Assembly: GCF_008329705.1 (NCBI RefSeq)
Contig: NZ_VTSX01000016.1
Location: forward strand, 1 to 64,000
Length of the DNA: 64,000 bases
Reading direction: 5' to 3'
Source of the DNA: Chryseobacterium sp. SN22
GTDB lineage: Bacteria > Bacteroidota > Bacteroidia > Flavobacteriales > Weeksellaceae
The notes under the pieces are model-generated. The model did not search any database. It was given only the letters and a program-made list of their open reading frames with translations, and was not told where the DNA came from. The translations under genes were made by a program, and so were the position numbers. Each line of letters begins with the position of its first letter. Position 1 is the stretch's first letter. Below, one piece after another: positions 37,266-45,984 of the stretch.

Positions 37266-37595
37266 TTATTTATTTTCATGGAAATATTCATACGCTAACC
37301 CTTCCAAATCGCCACCTTCAGAAATTAAATGATTATTCTCATCATAGATTTTAAAACGTTCCTGTGAATCTCCGATCGCTGCCGATCCGTCCAGGCCAAG
37401 TAATACAGTATAAAAAGCATCTGTCATAAGATCAGAAACGATATTTTTTAGTTTTTCATTTTGAATTTTATCTAAATTCAATCCTTCTATTTTTGCTGAA
37501 ACAAGCGTTCTGTGTTCCGATTGATGATCAAAACATGAACTGAGAATATTCTGTTTTTCCTGATAAAAGTTTTTTACAAATTCTTCGGTGGTCAT
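37266..37595 (-). CDS. Unknown small cytoplasmic protein
   Basis: A 109-residue protein. The segment LLGLDGSAAIGDSQERFKIY followed by an acidic end (GGDLEGLAYEYFHENK) recalls a group of small unknown proteins I cannot name. It is directly coupled to the exported protein gene downstream. Such AT-rich pairs resemble immunity- or accessory-type genes, but nothing in the sequence proves it. Confidence 0.6.
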   Translation of the reverse strand: MTTEEFVKNFYQEKQNILSSCFDHQSEHRTLVSAKIEGLNLDKIQNEKLKNIVSDLMTDAFYTVLLGLDGSAAIGDSQERFKIYDENNHLISEGGDLEGLAYEYFHENK

Positions 37596-37676
37596 TTAAA
37601 GAGTAGTTTATTGTAAAGATAAACAAAACAGGAGCCCCGAAAGACCCCTGAAAATAAATATCAATAGTTAAAGCGT

Positions 37677-39983
37677 TTATAAAGCCGGCACTTTACTCAT
37701 TTCTTTTGAAGCGGCTACCATGGCGATAAGGGCCTTTTCGGTTTCTTCCCAATGCCGGGTTTTCAGGCCGCAGTCGGGGTTTACCCAAAGCTGTTCTGCC
37801 GGGATTACAGCCTGTGCCTTTTTCAGCAGTTCCATCATTTCTTCTTTCGGCGGAACCCTTGGCGAGTGGATGTCGTATACGCCCGGACCGATCTCATTCG
37901 GATATTTAAAATCGGCAAAGGCATTCAAGAGTTCCATCTGGCTTCGGGAGCATTCAATCGTAATCACATCCGCATCCATATCGGCAATGTTCTGGATGAT
38001 ATCGTTGAATTCAGAATAGCACATATGCGTATGAATCTGCGTGGCATCTTCTACACCACTGGCTGAAATCCGGAACGCTTCAATGGCCCATTTCAGGTAG
38101 TTCTGCCATTCTGAGGTTCTTAACGGAAGCCCTTCACGGATCGCCGGCTCATCGATCTGGATAATCCGGATGCCTGCTTTTTCCAGATCGGTTACTTCAT
38201 CACGGATCGCCAGGGCAATCTGCTTGCAGGTCAGAGAACGCGGCTGATCGTCGCGGACAAATGACCATTGAAGAATCGTCACCGGGCCGGTCAGCATTCC
38301 TTTTACCCACTTTTTCGTCAGCGACTGGGCATATTCCGACCAGTAAACCGTCATTGGAGCCGGGCGGTGAACGTCTCCATAAATTACCGGCGGTTTCACA
38401 CACCGGCTTCCGTAACTCTGTACCCAGCCGTTTTGGGTGAAGGCAAATCCGGCCAGCTGTTCCCCGAAATATTCCACCATGTCATTGCGCTCAAATTCAC
38501 CGTGAACCAATACATCGATGCCGATGTCTTCCTGCCAGCGGATGGTTCTTTCGGTTTCCTGCTTCAGCAAAGCATCATATTCATCGGCATTTAGTTCTCC
38601 TTTTTTGAATTTCGAACGCCAGTTTCTCACCTCTTTGGTCTGAGGAAAAGAACCGATCGTGGTCGTAGGGAATAAGGGCAGCTGAAGGATATCCTGCTGG
38701 GATCTTTTTCTTGCTTTAAACGGAGAGGACCTTTTGGCATCTTCTTCAGTGGTGACTTCCACCCGGTCTTTAACGTCATGGTTGTGAATGAGTGTCGATA
38801 TTCTGCGTTTTTCGATGGCTCTTCTATTGTCATCAAATTGCTGCTGCGTATTTTCATCTGTATCTCCTGAAGCCAGTTTGCTGAGAGTAACAATCTCATT
38901 AACTTTTTGTTTGGCAAAAGCCATCCATTGCCTGATTTCACCGGACAGGATTTCTTCGTTGTTCTCCGCATCGAGATCGGCAGGAATGTGGAGCAGTGAG
39001 CATGAAGGCGCAATAAGCACCCGTTCGGAACCTATTTTCTGTATGGTCTTTTCAATGAAATTTAACGATTTCCCGAAATCATTTTTCCAGATATTCCTTC
39101 CGTCGACAATTCCCAGAGACAGGCTCAATGTTTCTGGAACTGCCTGTAAAACGTCATCCAGCTGTTCAGGACAGCGTACAAGATCAATATGTAAAACATC
39201 TGCAGATAGGGAAGATGCCAAAGTAAGGTTATCATTTAATCCTTCAAAATACGTAGCAAGAATAAGTTTAAGATCAGGGAAGTGTTTCCTGATTTCAGCA
39301 TATACCCATTGATAGGTTTCTTTTGCTTTTTCACTTAGATCCAATGCTAAAAACGGTTCGTCAAACTGGATGTATTCCGCTCCCTGATTTTCCAGTTCTT
39401 TTAAAATCTGCAGATAAACCGGCAGAAGTTTATCGGCCAGATCCAGCTTGTCAAAACCTTCTTCTTTTTCTTTTCCCAGCAAAAGATAGGTTACCGGACC
39501 GATCATCACCGGCTTTGCACGGATCCCGGCTTCTTTGGCATCGGTGAATTCTTCGATGATCTTTTCGGAAAACAGGCTGAATTCCTGGTCTTTCTGAAAT
39601 TCAGGAACAATGTAGTGGTAATTGGTATCGAACCATTTGGTCATTTCCATCGCCGTAATGTCCATGCTTTCCTTCTGGAATCCTCTGGCCATCGCGAAAT
39701 AAAGATCAGTTTCGTGTTTCCGGGCAGCAATTTCCCGGTAACGTTCCGGAATGGCACCCAAGGTGAGGGTCATGTCCAATACCTGATCGTAAAACGAAAA
39801 GTCGTTGCACGGGATCAGGTCGATGCCTGCTTCCTGCTGGAGTTTCCAATGTTTGTTTTTAATGGTTTTGCCGGTCTCCAAAAGACCATTGACATCAATT
39901 TTGCCTGTCCAATACTGCTCGCAGGCTTTTTTGAGTTCTCTGTTGCTACCAATACGCGGATAGCCAAGAATGTGCGTTTGCAT
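37677..39983 (-). CDS. metE: Cobalamin-independent methionine synthase
   Basis: A 768-residue protein of the usual MetE length with N- and C-terminal barrels. Zinc ligands are visible in the C-terminal half: HMC in QIHTHMCYSEF near residue 653, the glutamate in ITIECSRS about 25 residues on, and the cysteine in NPDCGLKTR near residue 740. It methylates homocysteine with methyl-tetrahydrofolate polyglutamate. A cobalamin riboswitch lies upstream, so expression should fall when vitamin B12 is present; this implies a B12-dependent MetH elsewhere in the genome. Confidence 0.97.
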   Translation of the reverse strand: MQTHILGYPRIGSNRELKKACEQYWTGKIDVNGLLETGKTIKNKHWKLQQEAGIDLIPCNDFSFYDQVLDMTLTLGAIPERYREIAARKHETDLYFAMARGFQKESMDITAMEMTKWFDTNYHYIVPEFQKDQEFSLFSEKIIEEFTDAKEAGIRAKPVMIGPVTYLLLGKEKEEGFDKLDLADKLLPVYLQILKELENQGAEYIQFDEPFLALDLSEKAKETYQWVYAEIRKHFPDLKLILATYFEGLNDNLTLASSLSADVLHIDLVRCPEQLDDVLQAVPETLSLSLGIVDGRNIWKNDFGKSLNFIEKTIQKIGSERVLIAPSCSLLHIPADLDAENNEEILSGEIRQWMAFAKQKVNEIVTLSKLASGDTDENTQQQFDDNRRAIEKRRISTLIHNHDVKDRVEVTTEEDAKRSSPFKARKRSQQDILQLPLFPTTTIGSFPQTKEVRNWRSKFKKGELNADEYDALLKQETERTIRWQEDIGIDVLVHGEFERNDMVEYFGEQLAGFAFTQNGWVQSYGSRCVKPPVIYGDVHRPAPMTVYWSEYAQSLTKKWVKGMLTGPVTILQWSFVRDDQPRSLTCKQIALAIRDEVTDLEKAGIRIIQIDEPAIREGLPLRTSEWQNYLKWAIEAFRISASGVEDATQIHTHMCYSEFNDIIQNIADMDADVITIECSRSQMELLNAFADFKYPNEIGPGVYDIHSPRVPPKEEMMELLKKAQAVIPAEQLWVNPDCGLKTRHWEETEKALIAMVAASKEMSKVPAL

Positions 39984-40349
39984 GTTCTTAAAACTTTTAA
40001 ATGAAACAATAATTTTAAAGCTCTTCAGATGCTTCGCAATGCATACGGGAAAGGAATTTTAAGGAGTAAAAGAGATACAGCAAAGACGTAATTTTCCCAT
40101 CAGGTCATGGGAGTGGCTTGAAAATTTCTGTTTTCAGAAACAAAGTTTTTGATTAACTCAGATTTTTATCAAATAAAAGAACAGGTAATCGAACCTGAAA
40201 AATCGGTGATCCATTAATTTCCAAACCGATAATTCCGCCGTTTAAATAAAACCGCTGTCTTTAAGATAAATCCAGTCAAAAAAATCAAACCAAAATACGT
40301 TCAAAAGTATCATCTGTATGACTCAAAAGCTCCAGACCGCGAGAGCATT
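39984..40349 (-). other. Long leader between riboswitch and metE
   Basis: About 365 bases without a convincing reading frame. It contains small hairpins on the minus strand (for example TTTCTGAAAACAGAAA followed by four T at 40121-40143), one of which might be the terminator of the expression platform; none is strong. Confidence 0.4.
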
Positions 40350-40545
40350 GTCAATCCGGAACAGGCAGGTCTCCTGACTTGTAACAGTTTCTGTCATCCT
40401 TCCCGTTTGCACAGTGGATCTACTCGGACAAAAACCTTTGGGGTATTACTTACAGTTGCGCGACAGCTCGTGATTCTCACACGATTCCCTATTAATCTAC
40501 TTTACGTAAAACCTTTTCCGTTTGATGAAGGATGTTAAAGAACTA
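40350..40545 (-). promoter_or_regulatory. Cobalamin (B12) riboswitch upstream of metE
   Basis: On the minus strand the canonical elements occur in order: AGGGAATCGTGTGAGAATC, CTGTCGCGCAACTGTAAG, CCACTG, GGGAAGG and the B12 box AGTCAGGAGACCTGCC (40366-40381). Together these define the adenosylcobalamin aptamer. Placed upstream of metE, ligand binding should shut off the B12-independent enzyme. Confidence 0.96.
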
Positions 40546-40553
40546 TTTCCGGG

Positions 40554-40561
40554 CAAATGTA
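40554..40561 (-). promoter_or_regulatory. Probable -7 promoter element of the riboswitch-metE transcript
   Basis: TACATTTG on the minus strand just upstream of the aptamer; transcription would begin near 40547. Confidence 0.6.
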
Positions 40562-40572
40562 GGAAATATTTT

Positions 40573-40622
40573 TTATCCCTGTTAACGTTTTACCCTGTTA
40601 ACGTTTATAACGTTAACAGGGT
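40573..40622. repeat. Three-armed palindromic repeat (GTTAACAGGGTA)
   Basis: Two direct copies of CCCTGTTAACGTTT are followed by an inverted copy (AACGTTAACAGGGTA), so the last two arms form a near-perfect 15-base-pair hairpin. It overlaps the last codons and stop of the gene ending at 40605. Could be a terminator-like structure or a small repeat insertion. Confidence 0.7.
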
Positions 40623-41147
40623 AAACGCCAACTCCAGCGACTCCGCAATATGCCGTTCCAGCATTTCACTGTCTTCCAGCGGGTAATAAAATTCTTTCGG
40701 ATTGACGAATACATTGTTGTATTTCGTGCGTTCGCTGGCACCATCGACATCAATGGGTAAAAGGCCGGGACCTTTTTTACGCAGTACGGTTTTGAGACCT
40801 TTGGAAGTCACTTTGGATTCCACGCAGCCCACCAGTGCGCCTCTTCCCAAAACATCAAAACAAATCACGGTGTAAATTCCGTTTGGGACCAGCTGGCCCG
40901 GCGGAAGGATGCAGGCATAAAGGACGTGAGGTAAATTGGTGATCCCGCGTGAAATTTCAACGGACAGATTTGTGCCACTAAACTCTCTGTATTTGTTTTG
41001 CAGACTATCTTTAAAGCCGTTCAGTGCATCACGTACTGTCATCATCCCGGCATCGTTGGTGCGCAAAGGCTGTCCTTTCACAACCGGATGTACCTGCCGG
41101 AATTCGCAGATGGCGTTGAAATAATCGGTGATTTGGCGGTTTTTCAT
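40605..41147 (-). CDS. Unknown protein, faintly like McrB N-terminal (DUF3578-type) domain
   Basis: A 180-residue cytoplasmic protein. The central LPHVLYACILPPGQLVPNGI then YTVICFDVLGRGALV recalls the core of the DUF3578 domain found before McrB-type GTPases, but no GTPase follows and the match is weak. The last four residues lie in the palindromic repeat. Divergent from the metE transcript's direction of control only in spacing: both read leftward. Function unknown. Confidence 0.6.
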   Translation of the reverse strand: MKNRQITDYFNAICEFRQVHPVVKGQPLRTNDAGMMTVRDALNGFKDSLQNKYREFSGTNLSVEISRGITNLPHVLYACILPPGQLVPNGIYTVICFDVLGRGALVGCVESKVTSKGLKTVLRKKGPGLLPIDVDGASERTKYNNVFVNPKEFYYPLEDSEMLERHIAESLELAFTLLTL

Positions 41148-41163
41148 ATAAAAGATAATGAAA

Positions 41164-41589
41164 TTAGATAAATACGGTTGATGTAGCCCAGTCCAGTTTA
41201 TTTAGCAGATGATTGATCTTCTCCGGACAATTTGGACAGACCGTGATAGACCTTGGAGTTTTATCTGATCCCAGGGTGTCGTAGGTTTTTAGTGGACTGT
41301 TGCAAACGTTACAGTGACCTTCCTGAGTGATTTCATTCTTTACTTCCAGATTTTCAATTTCGATAATAAGTTCATTCATTAAAATCTGAATAGCCTCCTT
41401 CCTTTCCTCAAAATGAATTTGTAAAAATTCGTTCAGAGCCAGGCATTCCGATTTCATTTTTTGAAAAGTATGTTTTCTCTCACGGTATGATTCGGGAATA
41501 TATTTTCTGCAAAAATTATTTATTCTGTCGGTATATCCTCCGGCTCTGAATATTTTCTTTGCGTTTAGACTGTTTAATCTGATCATACT
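41164..41589 (-). CDS. Unknown protein with C-terminal zinc ribbon
   Basis: A 141-residue protein from the ATG at 41589 (a longer frame starts with TTG at 41622 and overlaps the preceding frame). Helical, charged N-terminal two-thirds, then CNVC near residue 92 and CPNC near residue 117, forming a likely zinc ribbon. No family recognised. Lies between the gene ending at 40605 and the damaged HExxH gene, in the same direction. Confidence 0.6.
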   Translation of the reverse strand, partial: SMIRLNSLNAKKIFRAGGYTDRINNFCRKYIPESYRERKHTFQKMKSECLALNEFLQIHFEERKEAIQILMNELIIEIENLEVKNEITQEGHCNVCNSPLKTYDTLGSDKTPRSITVCPNCPEKINHLLNKLDWATSTVFI

Positions 41590-41608
41590 AAAATTTAATT
41601 TCAAAGGT

Positions 41609-42378
41609 TTAGCTTCGGTCAAAGGGAATAACTTTCTCTTCCGTTAATTTCTGTTTCAGACAATCGGCATACTGATGGGCAAATTTTTCTTTTTCCATTT
41701 GCGGCAGCCGGAAATAAAAATTGTCTCTTGCCTCTTTCATTTCGTCGTCTTTCTTTTCACTTTCGGGACGTTCCACAACTTCGAGATAATGAACATAATG
41801 CCCAAGCTCATGAAGCAAGGTCCTGTAGAGTTGTGTATTCATCGAAGCTTCAGTACAGATCGGTGAAACATAGGCTTTTTTGTTATCGGTAAAAGCATGC
41901 TGATCTTCCTGTAACCTGATGAATTCTCTCTGATCTTCAACAGTCATTTTTTTAGACCAGACGATTTTTTATGGATATCAACAGCATCTAAGATAATAGC
42001 GGGAGCATATTCGTGTTCGAATTCAAAACTGTAAATCAGCCTTCCCCAGACCGGAGAGATGATTTCCTCTTTTCTTTTGGGCTGGCGTAAAATAATAAAT
42101 CTCAGATCGCCGTAATCTTCTGATGGAATATGCGTAATCATCTTTACTATATCATTTATTGAACAGGAATGAAAACAATTTTTCCGGGTTTCTTCAACAA
42201 CAAATAAGAACTCATGTCCATTAATGACCCTAAGTTCCTGATGATGTTTTCCTATTCTTTCATAAAAAGATTTCAGGGTTCCGTAAGGCGTAGCAATTTT
42301 AAGTTTATTGTTTTTGCTGAATCCCTGATTTTCAGTTCCGATATTCCTGTTCCGGCGGGTTGGATGATATATGAAATT
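41609..42378 (-). pseudogene. Damaged gene for an HExxH-containing protein
   Basis: Two frames together read as one protein. Frame 1 is open from 42378 to a TGA at 41944 with clear coding character from about 42297 (LRVINGHEFLFVVEETRK, PVWGRLIYSFEFEHEYAPA), although its only ATG is at 42141. It stops in CTA-AAA-AAA-TGA; a -1 shift in the seven-A run leads straight into an ATG-started frame (41947-41609) with LLHELGHYVHYLEV, a zinc-protease HExxH site. Upstream of 42297 the coding-like signal (KISYIIQPAGTGISELKI, ELKIRDSAKTINLK) sits in yet another frame and begins with GTT. Probably one gene with three lesions; alternatively two coupled short genes overlapping by ATGA. Confidence 0.6.
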
Positions 42379-42385
42379 TTAACGA

Positions 42386-42964
42386 TTATTCCGTTCGCTG
42401 GTAAATATGCGTGAGCTTCGCATTTTTAATAAAATTTTCCGTCGACATATTAAGATCTGCTTTTTTATCGGTCAGTTCAAAATAATAAGCCATCATATTC
42501 GGAAACTTCGGGTCTTTGCACAGTACTTTGAATCTTCTCACGGTAGGATCCGAACTTAAAAATGCCTGTTCTGAAGCATTGCTCATGCTGATGTTGTTGA
42601 CGTCAAAAGCATCTTTCCAGTTCTTCTGCAGCCTGGCGAATCGTTTCTGGGTCCTGTCGCTGTCTTCATTTTCAAACTTATCCACCTGAAAATCGGCAAG
42701 AAGCTGTGGGTAAATTAACCCTTCTTTCAAAAGCATTGTGGTTATTTTATCGGCAGGATTGTAGAAAACTGTTTTGTTGTCAAATACAATCTGCTTGTTA
42801 CTGATAGTTATCTGACCGGTAAACTTTTTATAGTTTTTCTTTTTATAGTCATTTTTAAAATGCTCGATCACTGCTTTATCTTTAGGTCCGGCCTTTGCTG
42901 TTTTCTGGGCAGTAGCAGAAACCGATAGGAGTAAGGAAAAGCTTAAGGTATACAGGAGTTTCAT
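42386..42964 (-). CDS. Unknown exported protein
   Basis: A 192-residue protein with a signal peptide (LLYTLSFSLLLSVSATAQ). The mature part is basic at first (repeated K/Y) and mixed alpha/beta later. No family recognised. Stands alone, 31 bases after the start region of nudK on the same strand. Confidence 0.75.
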   Translation of the reverse strand: MKLLYTLSFSLLLSVSATAQKTAKAGPKDKAVIEHFKNDYKKKNYKKFTGQITISNKQIVFDNKTVFYNPADKITTMLLKEGLIYPQLLADFQVDKFENEDSDRTQKRFARLQKNWKDAFDVNNISMSNASEQAFLSSDPTVRRFKVLCKDPKFPNMMAYYFELTDKKADLNMSTENFIKNAKLTHIYQRTE

Positions 42965-42995
42965 TGGATAGGATTTATAATAGGAACGGTTGAAT

Positions 42996-43577
42996 TTATA
43001 AAATATTTTTAATTCTCAGGTGCTGAAGCAGCATGATGGTTTTGGCATCTTTAATCTCTCCTGAATCGATCATGGCTAATGTCTGATTAAACGGAAGTTC
43101 CAGCACTTCAATGTTCTCGCCTTCATCTGCCAGTCCGCCGCCATCGTTGATTTTCAGCTCCTCCGAATATTCTGCAATAAAAAAGTGGAGGATTTCCGTT
43201 ACGGATCCCGGCGACATATAAGCTTCAAAGATTTTTTCGACGTGGGAAATTTTGTACCCGGTTTCCTCTTCGGTTTCCCTTTTGATACATTCTTCCGGAT
43301 TGTCGTTGTCCAGGAGACCCGCACAGGCTTCGATCATCATGCCTGACGCATTTCCATTGATAAAAGTAGGCAGCCGGAATTGTCGTGTTAAAATTACCGT
43401 TTCCGAATTTTTATTATACAACAGAATAACGGCGCCATTTCCCCGGTCGTAGGCTTCGCGGCTCTGCTGTTCAAATGTCCCGTCTTTTTTCTGAATACTG
43501 AACGTTACTTTCTTCAGCGTATACCAGTTGTCGGATAGGATTTCCGTTTTTTCAATAGTTACTTTTGTATCGTGCAT
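42996..43577 (-). CDS. nudK: GDP-mannose pyrophosphatase NudK (Nudix hydrolase)
   Basis: A 193-residue Nudix protein. The Nudix box is [20 protein letters not shown] followed by GY (near residues 88-109), and the flanking sequence ([38 protein letters not shown]) closely follows Escherichia coli NudK, which hydrolyses GDP-mannose to GMP and mannose 1-phosphate. The TIGR01777 epimerase gene lies 18 bases upstream, so they may be cotranscribed. Confidence 0.92.
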   Translation of the reverse strand: MHDTKVTIEKTEILSDNWYTLKKVTFSIQKKDGTFEQQSREAYDRGNGAVILLYNKNSETVILTRQFRLPTFINGNASGMMIEACAGLLDNDNPEECIKRETEEETGYKISHVEKIFEAYMSPGSVTEILHFFIAEYSEELKINDGGGLADEGENIEVLELPFNQTLAMIDSGEIKDAKTIMLLQHLRIKNIL

Positions 43578-43595
43578 AATTGTATGACCTTAGTT

Positions 43596-44501
43596 TTAAT
43601 TTTTTAATAAATCTGTTAGTGCTTCCTGCAAATGAGGAAATTTAAACTGAAAACCTGCGCTTTGTATTTTTTCACAGGAAGCCCTTGATCCTTCGAGGAC
43701 CGCTACCGATAACTCACCGAAGATCAGCTTTAAGACAAATCCCGGCACATTTGGCATAAATAAAGGTTTTTTCAGGACGTGCGCCGCTTTTTCCGTCAGA
43801 TCCCTGTTGGTGGCGTGCTCCGGAGCAACGGCATTGAAAGCACCATGCAGTTCGGGATTTTTCAGGGCAGATTCATACATCGAGCAGATGTCTTCGATAT
43901 GAATCCAGGGCATATATTGTTTTCCTGTACCTAGCGGAGATCCGATGCCTGCCTTTATGGTCGGAAGCATTTTTTTCAGGGCGCCTTCTTTTTCGGAAAG
44001 AACAACACCCGTCCTCAGTTTTACGACCCGTTCAGAAACCTGCTGGTTCTTAAATTCATCGGCAGCCTGCTCCCATAGAATTGTTACTTCACTCAGGAAA
44101 TCCTTTCCTGGTCCGTCCTGTTCTGTAAATATCTTTTCCGTGGTTTCAGTTCCGTAATAGTTGATTCCTGAAGCGGAAACAAAAGATTTAAGTTTTTGAT
44201 TGTTCTTTTGTAGAGTCTTTAAAATAAGCTGGGCAGAATCTACCCGGCTTGAGATAATTTCTTTTTTTCTTTCATCGGTCCATCTCCTTTCCGCGACACC
44301 TGCTCCAGCCAAATGGATTACATGAGAAATGTTTTCAAAAGCAGCTTCATCAACGGTGCCGTTTTTAAGGTTCCATTCAAAATCATTTTCATGCTGTTTC
44401 TTCCGTGTCAAAAACCGGACGGTATATTCTTTTTCAAGTCTTTTTGATAATTCTTTGGCAATTAAACCGTTGGCTCCGGTAATCAGGACAATTTCTTTCA
44501 T
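43596..44501 (-). CDS. TIGR01777-family NAD(P)-dependent epimerase/SDR protein
   Basis: A 301-residue extended short-chain dehydrogenase fold. ITGANGLIAKELSKRL binds the nucleotide near residue 6; VIHLAGAGVAERRW and SASGINYYG near residues 62 and 110 are typical of the TIGR01777 (YfcH/SulA-like) group, whose substrate is unknown. The C-terminal domain (DUF1731-type) includes GSRASCEKIQSAGFQF. Upstream of nudK. Confidence 0.88.
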   Translation of the reverse strand: MKEIVLITGANGLIAKELSKRLEKEYTVRFLTRKKQHENDFEWNLKNGTVDEAAFENISHVIHLAGAGVAERRWTDERKKEIISSRVDSAQLILKTLQKNNQKLKSFVSASGINYYGTETTEKIFTEQDGPGKDFLSEVTILWEQAADEFKNQQVSERVVKLRTGVVLSEKEGALKKMLPTIKAGIGSPLGTGKQYMPWIHIEDICSMYESALKNPELHGAFNAVAPEHATNRDLTEKAAHVLKKPLFMPNVPGFVLKLIFGELSVAVLEGSRASCEKIQSAGFQFKFPHLQEALTDLLKN

Positions 44502-44521
44502 GTTACAGTATTAGAGGTATT

Positions 44522-44869
44522 TCACGACTGATTTCTTACAATCAGGATAAAGTCGTCATCCAGAAGTTTATAGCCATAATCGTAGATGAATTTATATTCG
44601 GAACCATTTTTATAAACCTTGAGATTCGTGAAATAGTCAAAATCAAAACCCAAGCCATCAAGTCTGGACCTTGTAATTTTTGTTTTACCGTCGGTATTCA
44701 CTTCCGTCAGGATCCTGTAGTTCTTGCGGAGCTTGTTGTTGACATTCCGCATCAGGTTGTTGGAGTCCTTATTCTGTTTGTTGTTGTAGGCATTACGGCA
44801 GGCATCATTACAAAATTTTTTGTCTGATCTTCCGATAATTTTTTCGCCGCATTCGATACATTCCATCAT
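44522..44869 (-). CDS. Unknown protein with N-terminal zinc ribbon (DUF2116-like)
   Basis: A 115-residue protein beginning with a zinc ribbon: CIECGEKIIGRSDKKFCNDACR (pairs near residues 4-7 and 18-22). The remainder is basic and mixed alpha/beta. Such ribbons resemble those of DUF2116. Begins with two consecutive ATG codons directly after the stop of the HPP gene, so translation is likely coupled. Confidence 0.75.
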   Translation of the reverse strand: MMECIECGEKIIGRSDKKFCNDACRNAYNNKQNKDSNNLMRNVNNKLRKNYRILTEVNTDGKTKITRSRLDGLGFDFDYFTNLKVYKNGSEYKFIYDYGYKLLDDDFILIVRNQS

Positions 44870-45472
44870 TTATTTTTTCAGTTGGTGTATGTGGGTGTGT
44901 TTTTTTCTGAGGAGTTTCATCAACCGGTTGTGCGCCGGATAGCTTCGGTTAGGCGTTATATTATTAAAAAAAAGCGCTACAAGCAGTAAAATCAGGCAGC
45001 CTGAAAGTACAGGCGACAGCACATACCAGAATCCAAGTTCAGGAATTTTGCCTGTAGAGCTTACGGCAATTAATGCGGTAGCACCGCCGGGCGGATGCAA
45101 GGTTTTGGTGTATTGCATCAGAACGATTGAAAAGGCAACAGCCAACGGTGCGGAAAGCCAGATAATATCGGGAACGATTTTGTAAACGGCAACGCCTACC
45201 AAAGCGGAAAGCACATGCCCGCCGATAAGGTTCCGCGGCTGAGCAAGAGGACTCTGGATGGCACCATAAATTAATACACTTGATGCACCGAAGGAACCGA
45301 TGAGAAAAATATTTTCTGTTTCCGCCAGACTGTGTGATTGGATAAAAGCAATGATCCCGATTCCGAAAAATGCTCCCAGAAACGACCAGAAATGCTCTTT
45401 GTAATCTACCAGGGTTTCCCTGTAAATCACATATTTTGAAACCCGGAAGGTTCTTTTTATTGTCTTTTTCAT
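44870..45472 (-). CDS. HPP-family integral membrane protein
   Basis: A 200-residue protein with four hydrophobic segments (about residues 30-48, 53-72, 88-120, 140-170) and the signature LHPPGGATALIA near residue 127. HPP proteins have been linked to nitrite transport in cyanobacteria and plants; function elsewhere is open. No CBS domains. The minus-strand promoter element TATATTTG lies at 45480-45487, so the transcript begins almost at the start codon. Confidence 0.88.
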   Translation of the reverse strand: MKKTIKRTFRVSKYVIYRETLVDYKEHFWSFLGAFFGIGIIAFIQSHSLAETENIFLIGSFGASSVLIYGAIQSPLAQPRNLIGGHVLSALVGVAVYKIVPDIIWLSAPLAVAFSIVLMQYTKTLHPPGGATALIAVSSTGKIPELGFWYVLSPVLSGCLILLLVALFFNNITPNRSYPAHNRLMKLLRKKHTHIHQLKK

Positions 45473-45479
45473 ATTTTTT

Positions 45480-45487
45480 CAAATATA
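45480..45487 (-). promoter_or_regulatory. Probable -7 promoter element of the HPP gene
   Basis: TATATTTG, only 7 bases before the start codon, with TTTG 17 bases upstream at 45505-45508. Suggests a leaderless or nearly leaderless mRNA. Confidence 0.5.
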
Positions 45488-45634
45488 CGTAATTTATCCG
45501 TTTACAAACGACTACAAACGAATTTAAATAATTTTCTCCCGACTCAGGTAATGGAATCTGACAATCTTTGCAACAGAGATTTGAGAAAACAGTGAACGTC
45601 TCCAGTCTGAATATTAACTTTAAAAATACACATT

Positions 45635-45967
45635 ATGTCACTACGAAACAAAATTACATTGATCGGTCACACAGGAAAAGAAGTAGAAGTAATGACCTTT
45701 GAAAACGGAACCTTAAAAGCCACCGTATCTCTTGCGACTAGCGATCATTACACGAATGCAAAAGGAGAGAAAGTAGAAGAGACCCAATGGCACAATCTGA
45801 TTGCCTTTGGTAAAACGGCAGAAATCCTTCAGAAATATTCCCCGAAAGGAAAAGAGCTTGCCGTGGAAGGCAAACTTACCTACCGTTCTTATGATGATAA
45901 AGACGGGGTGAAGAGATTTATTACTGAGATCAGGGTAGAAGAAATCCTTTTATTGGGAGGTAAATAA
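45635..45967 (+). CDS. ssb: Short single-stranded DNA-binding protein
   Basis: A 110-residue OB-fold protein: LRNKITLIGHTGKEVEV, TQWHNLIAFGKTAEI (the conserved W/F DNA-binding region) and KGKELAVEGKLTYRSYDDKDG are typical SSB segments. It lacks the acidic, flexible tail ending in the DDDIPF-type tip that replication SSBs use to recruit partners, so it is probably an accessory paralogue. The HRDC gene follows by 17 bases. Confidence 0.9.
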   Translation: MSLRNKITLIGHTGKEVEVMTFENGTLKATVSLATSDHYTNAKGEKVEETQWHNLIAFGKTAEILQKYSPKGKELAVEGKLTYRSYDDKDGVKRFITEIRVEEILLLGGK

Positions 45968-45984
45968 TCATAAAAATTACTGCC

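Noticed and set aside
40121..40143. Small hairpin in the metE leader as the riboswitch terminator
   Set aside because: Six-base-pair stem with only four T; too weak to call as a terminator.
40573..40622. Resemblance of the GTTAACAGGGTAAA repeat to a homing endonuclease recognition site
   Set aside because: Only a partial match, and no endonuclease gene is present in the window.
42214..42414. A 66-codon open frame on the + strand in the gap near 42.3 kb
   Set aside because: The opposite strand carries clearer coding signal (the damaged HExxH gene), and this frame has no family features.
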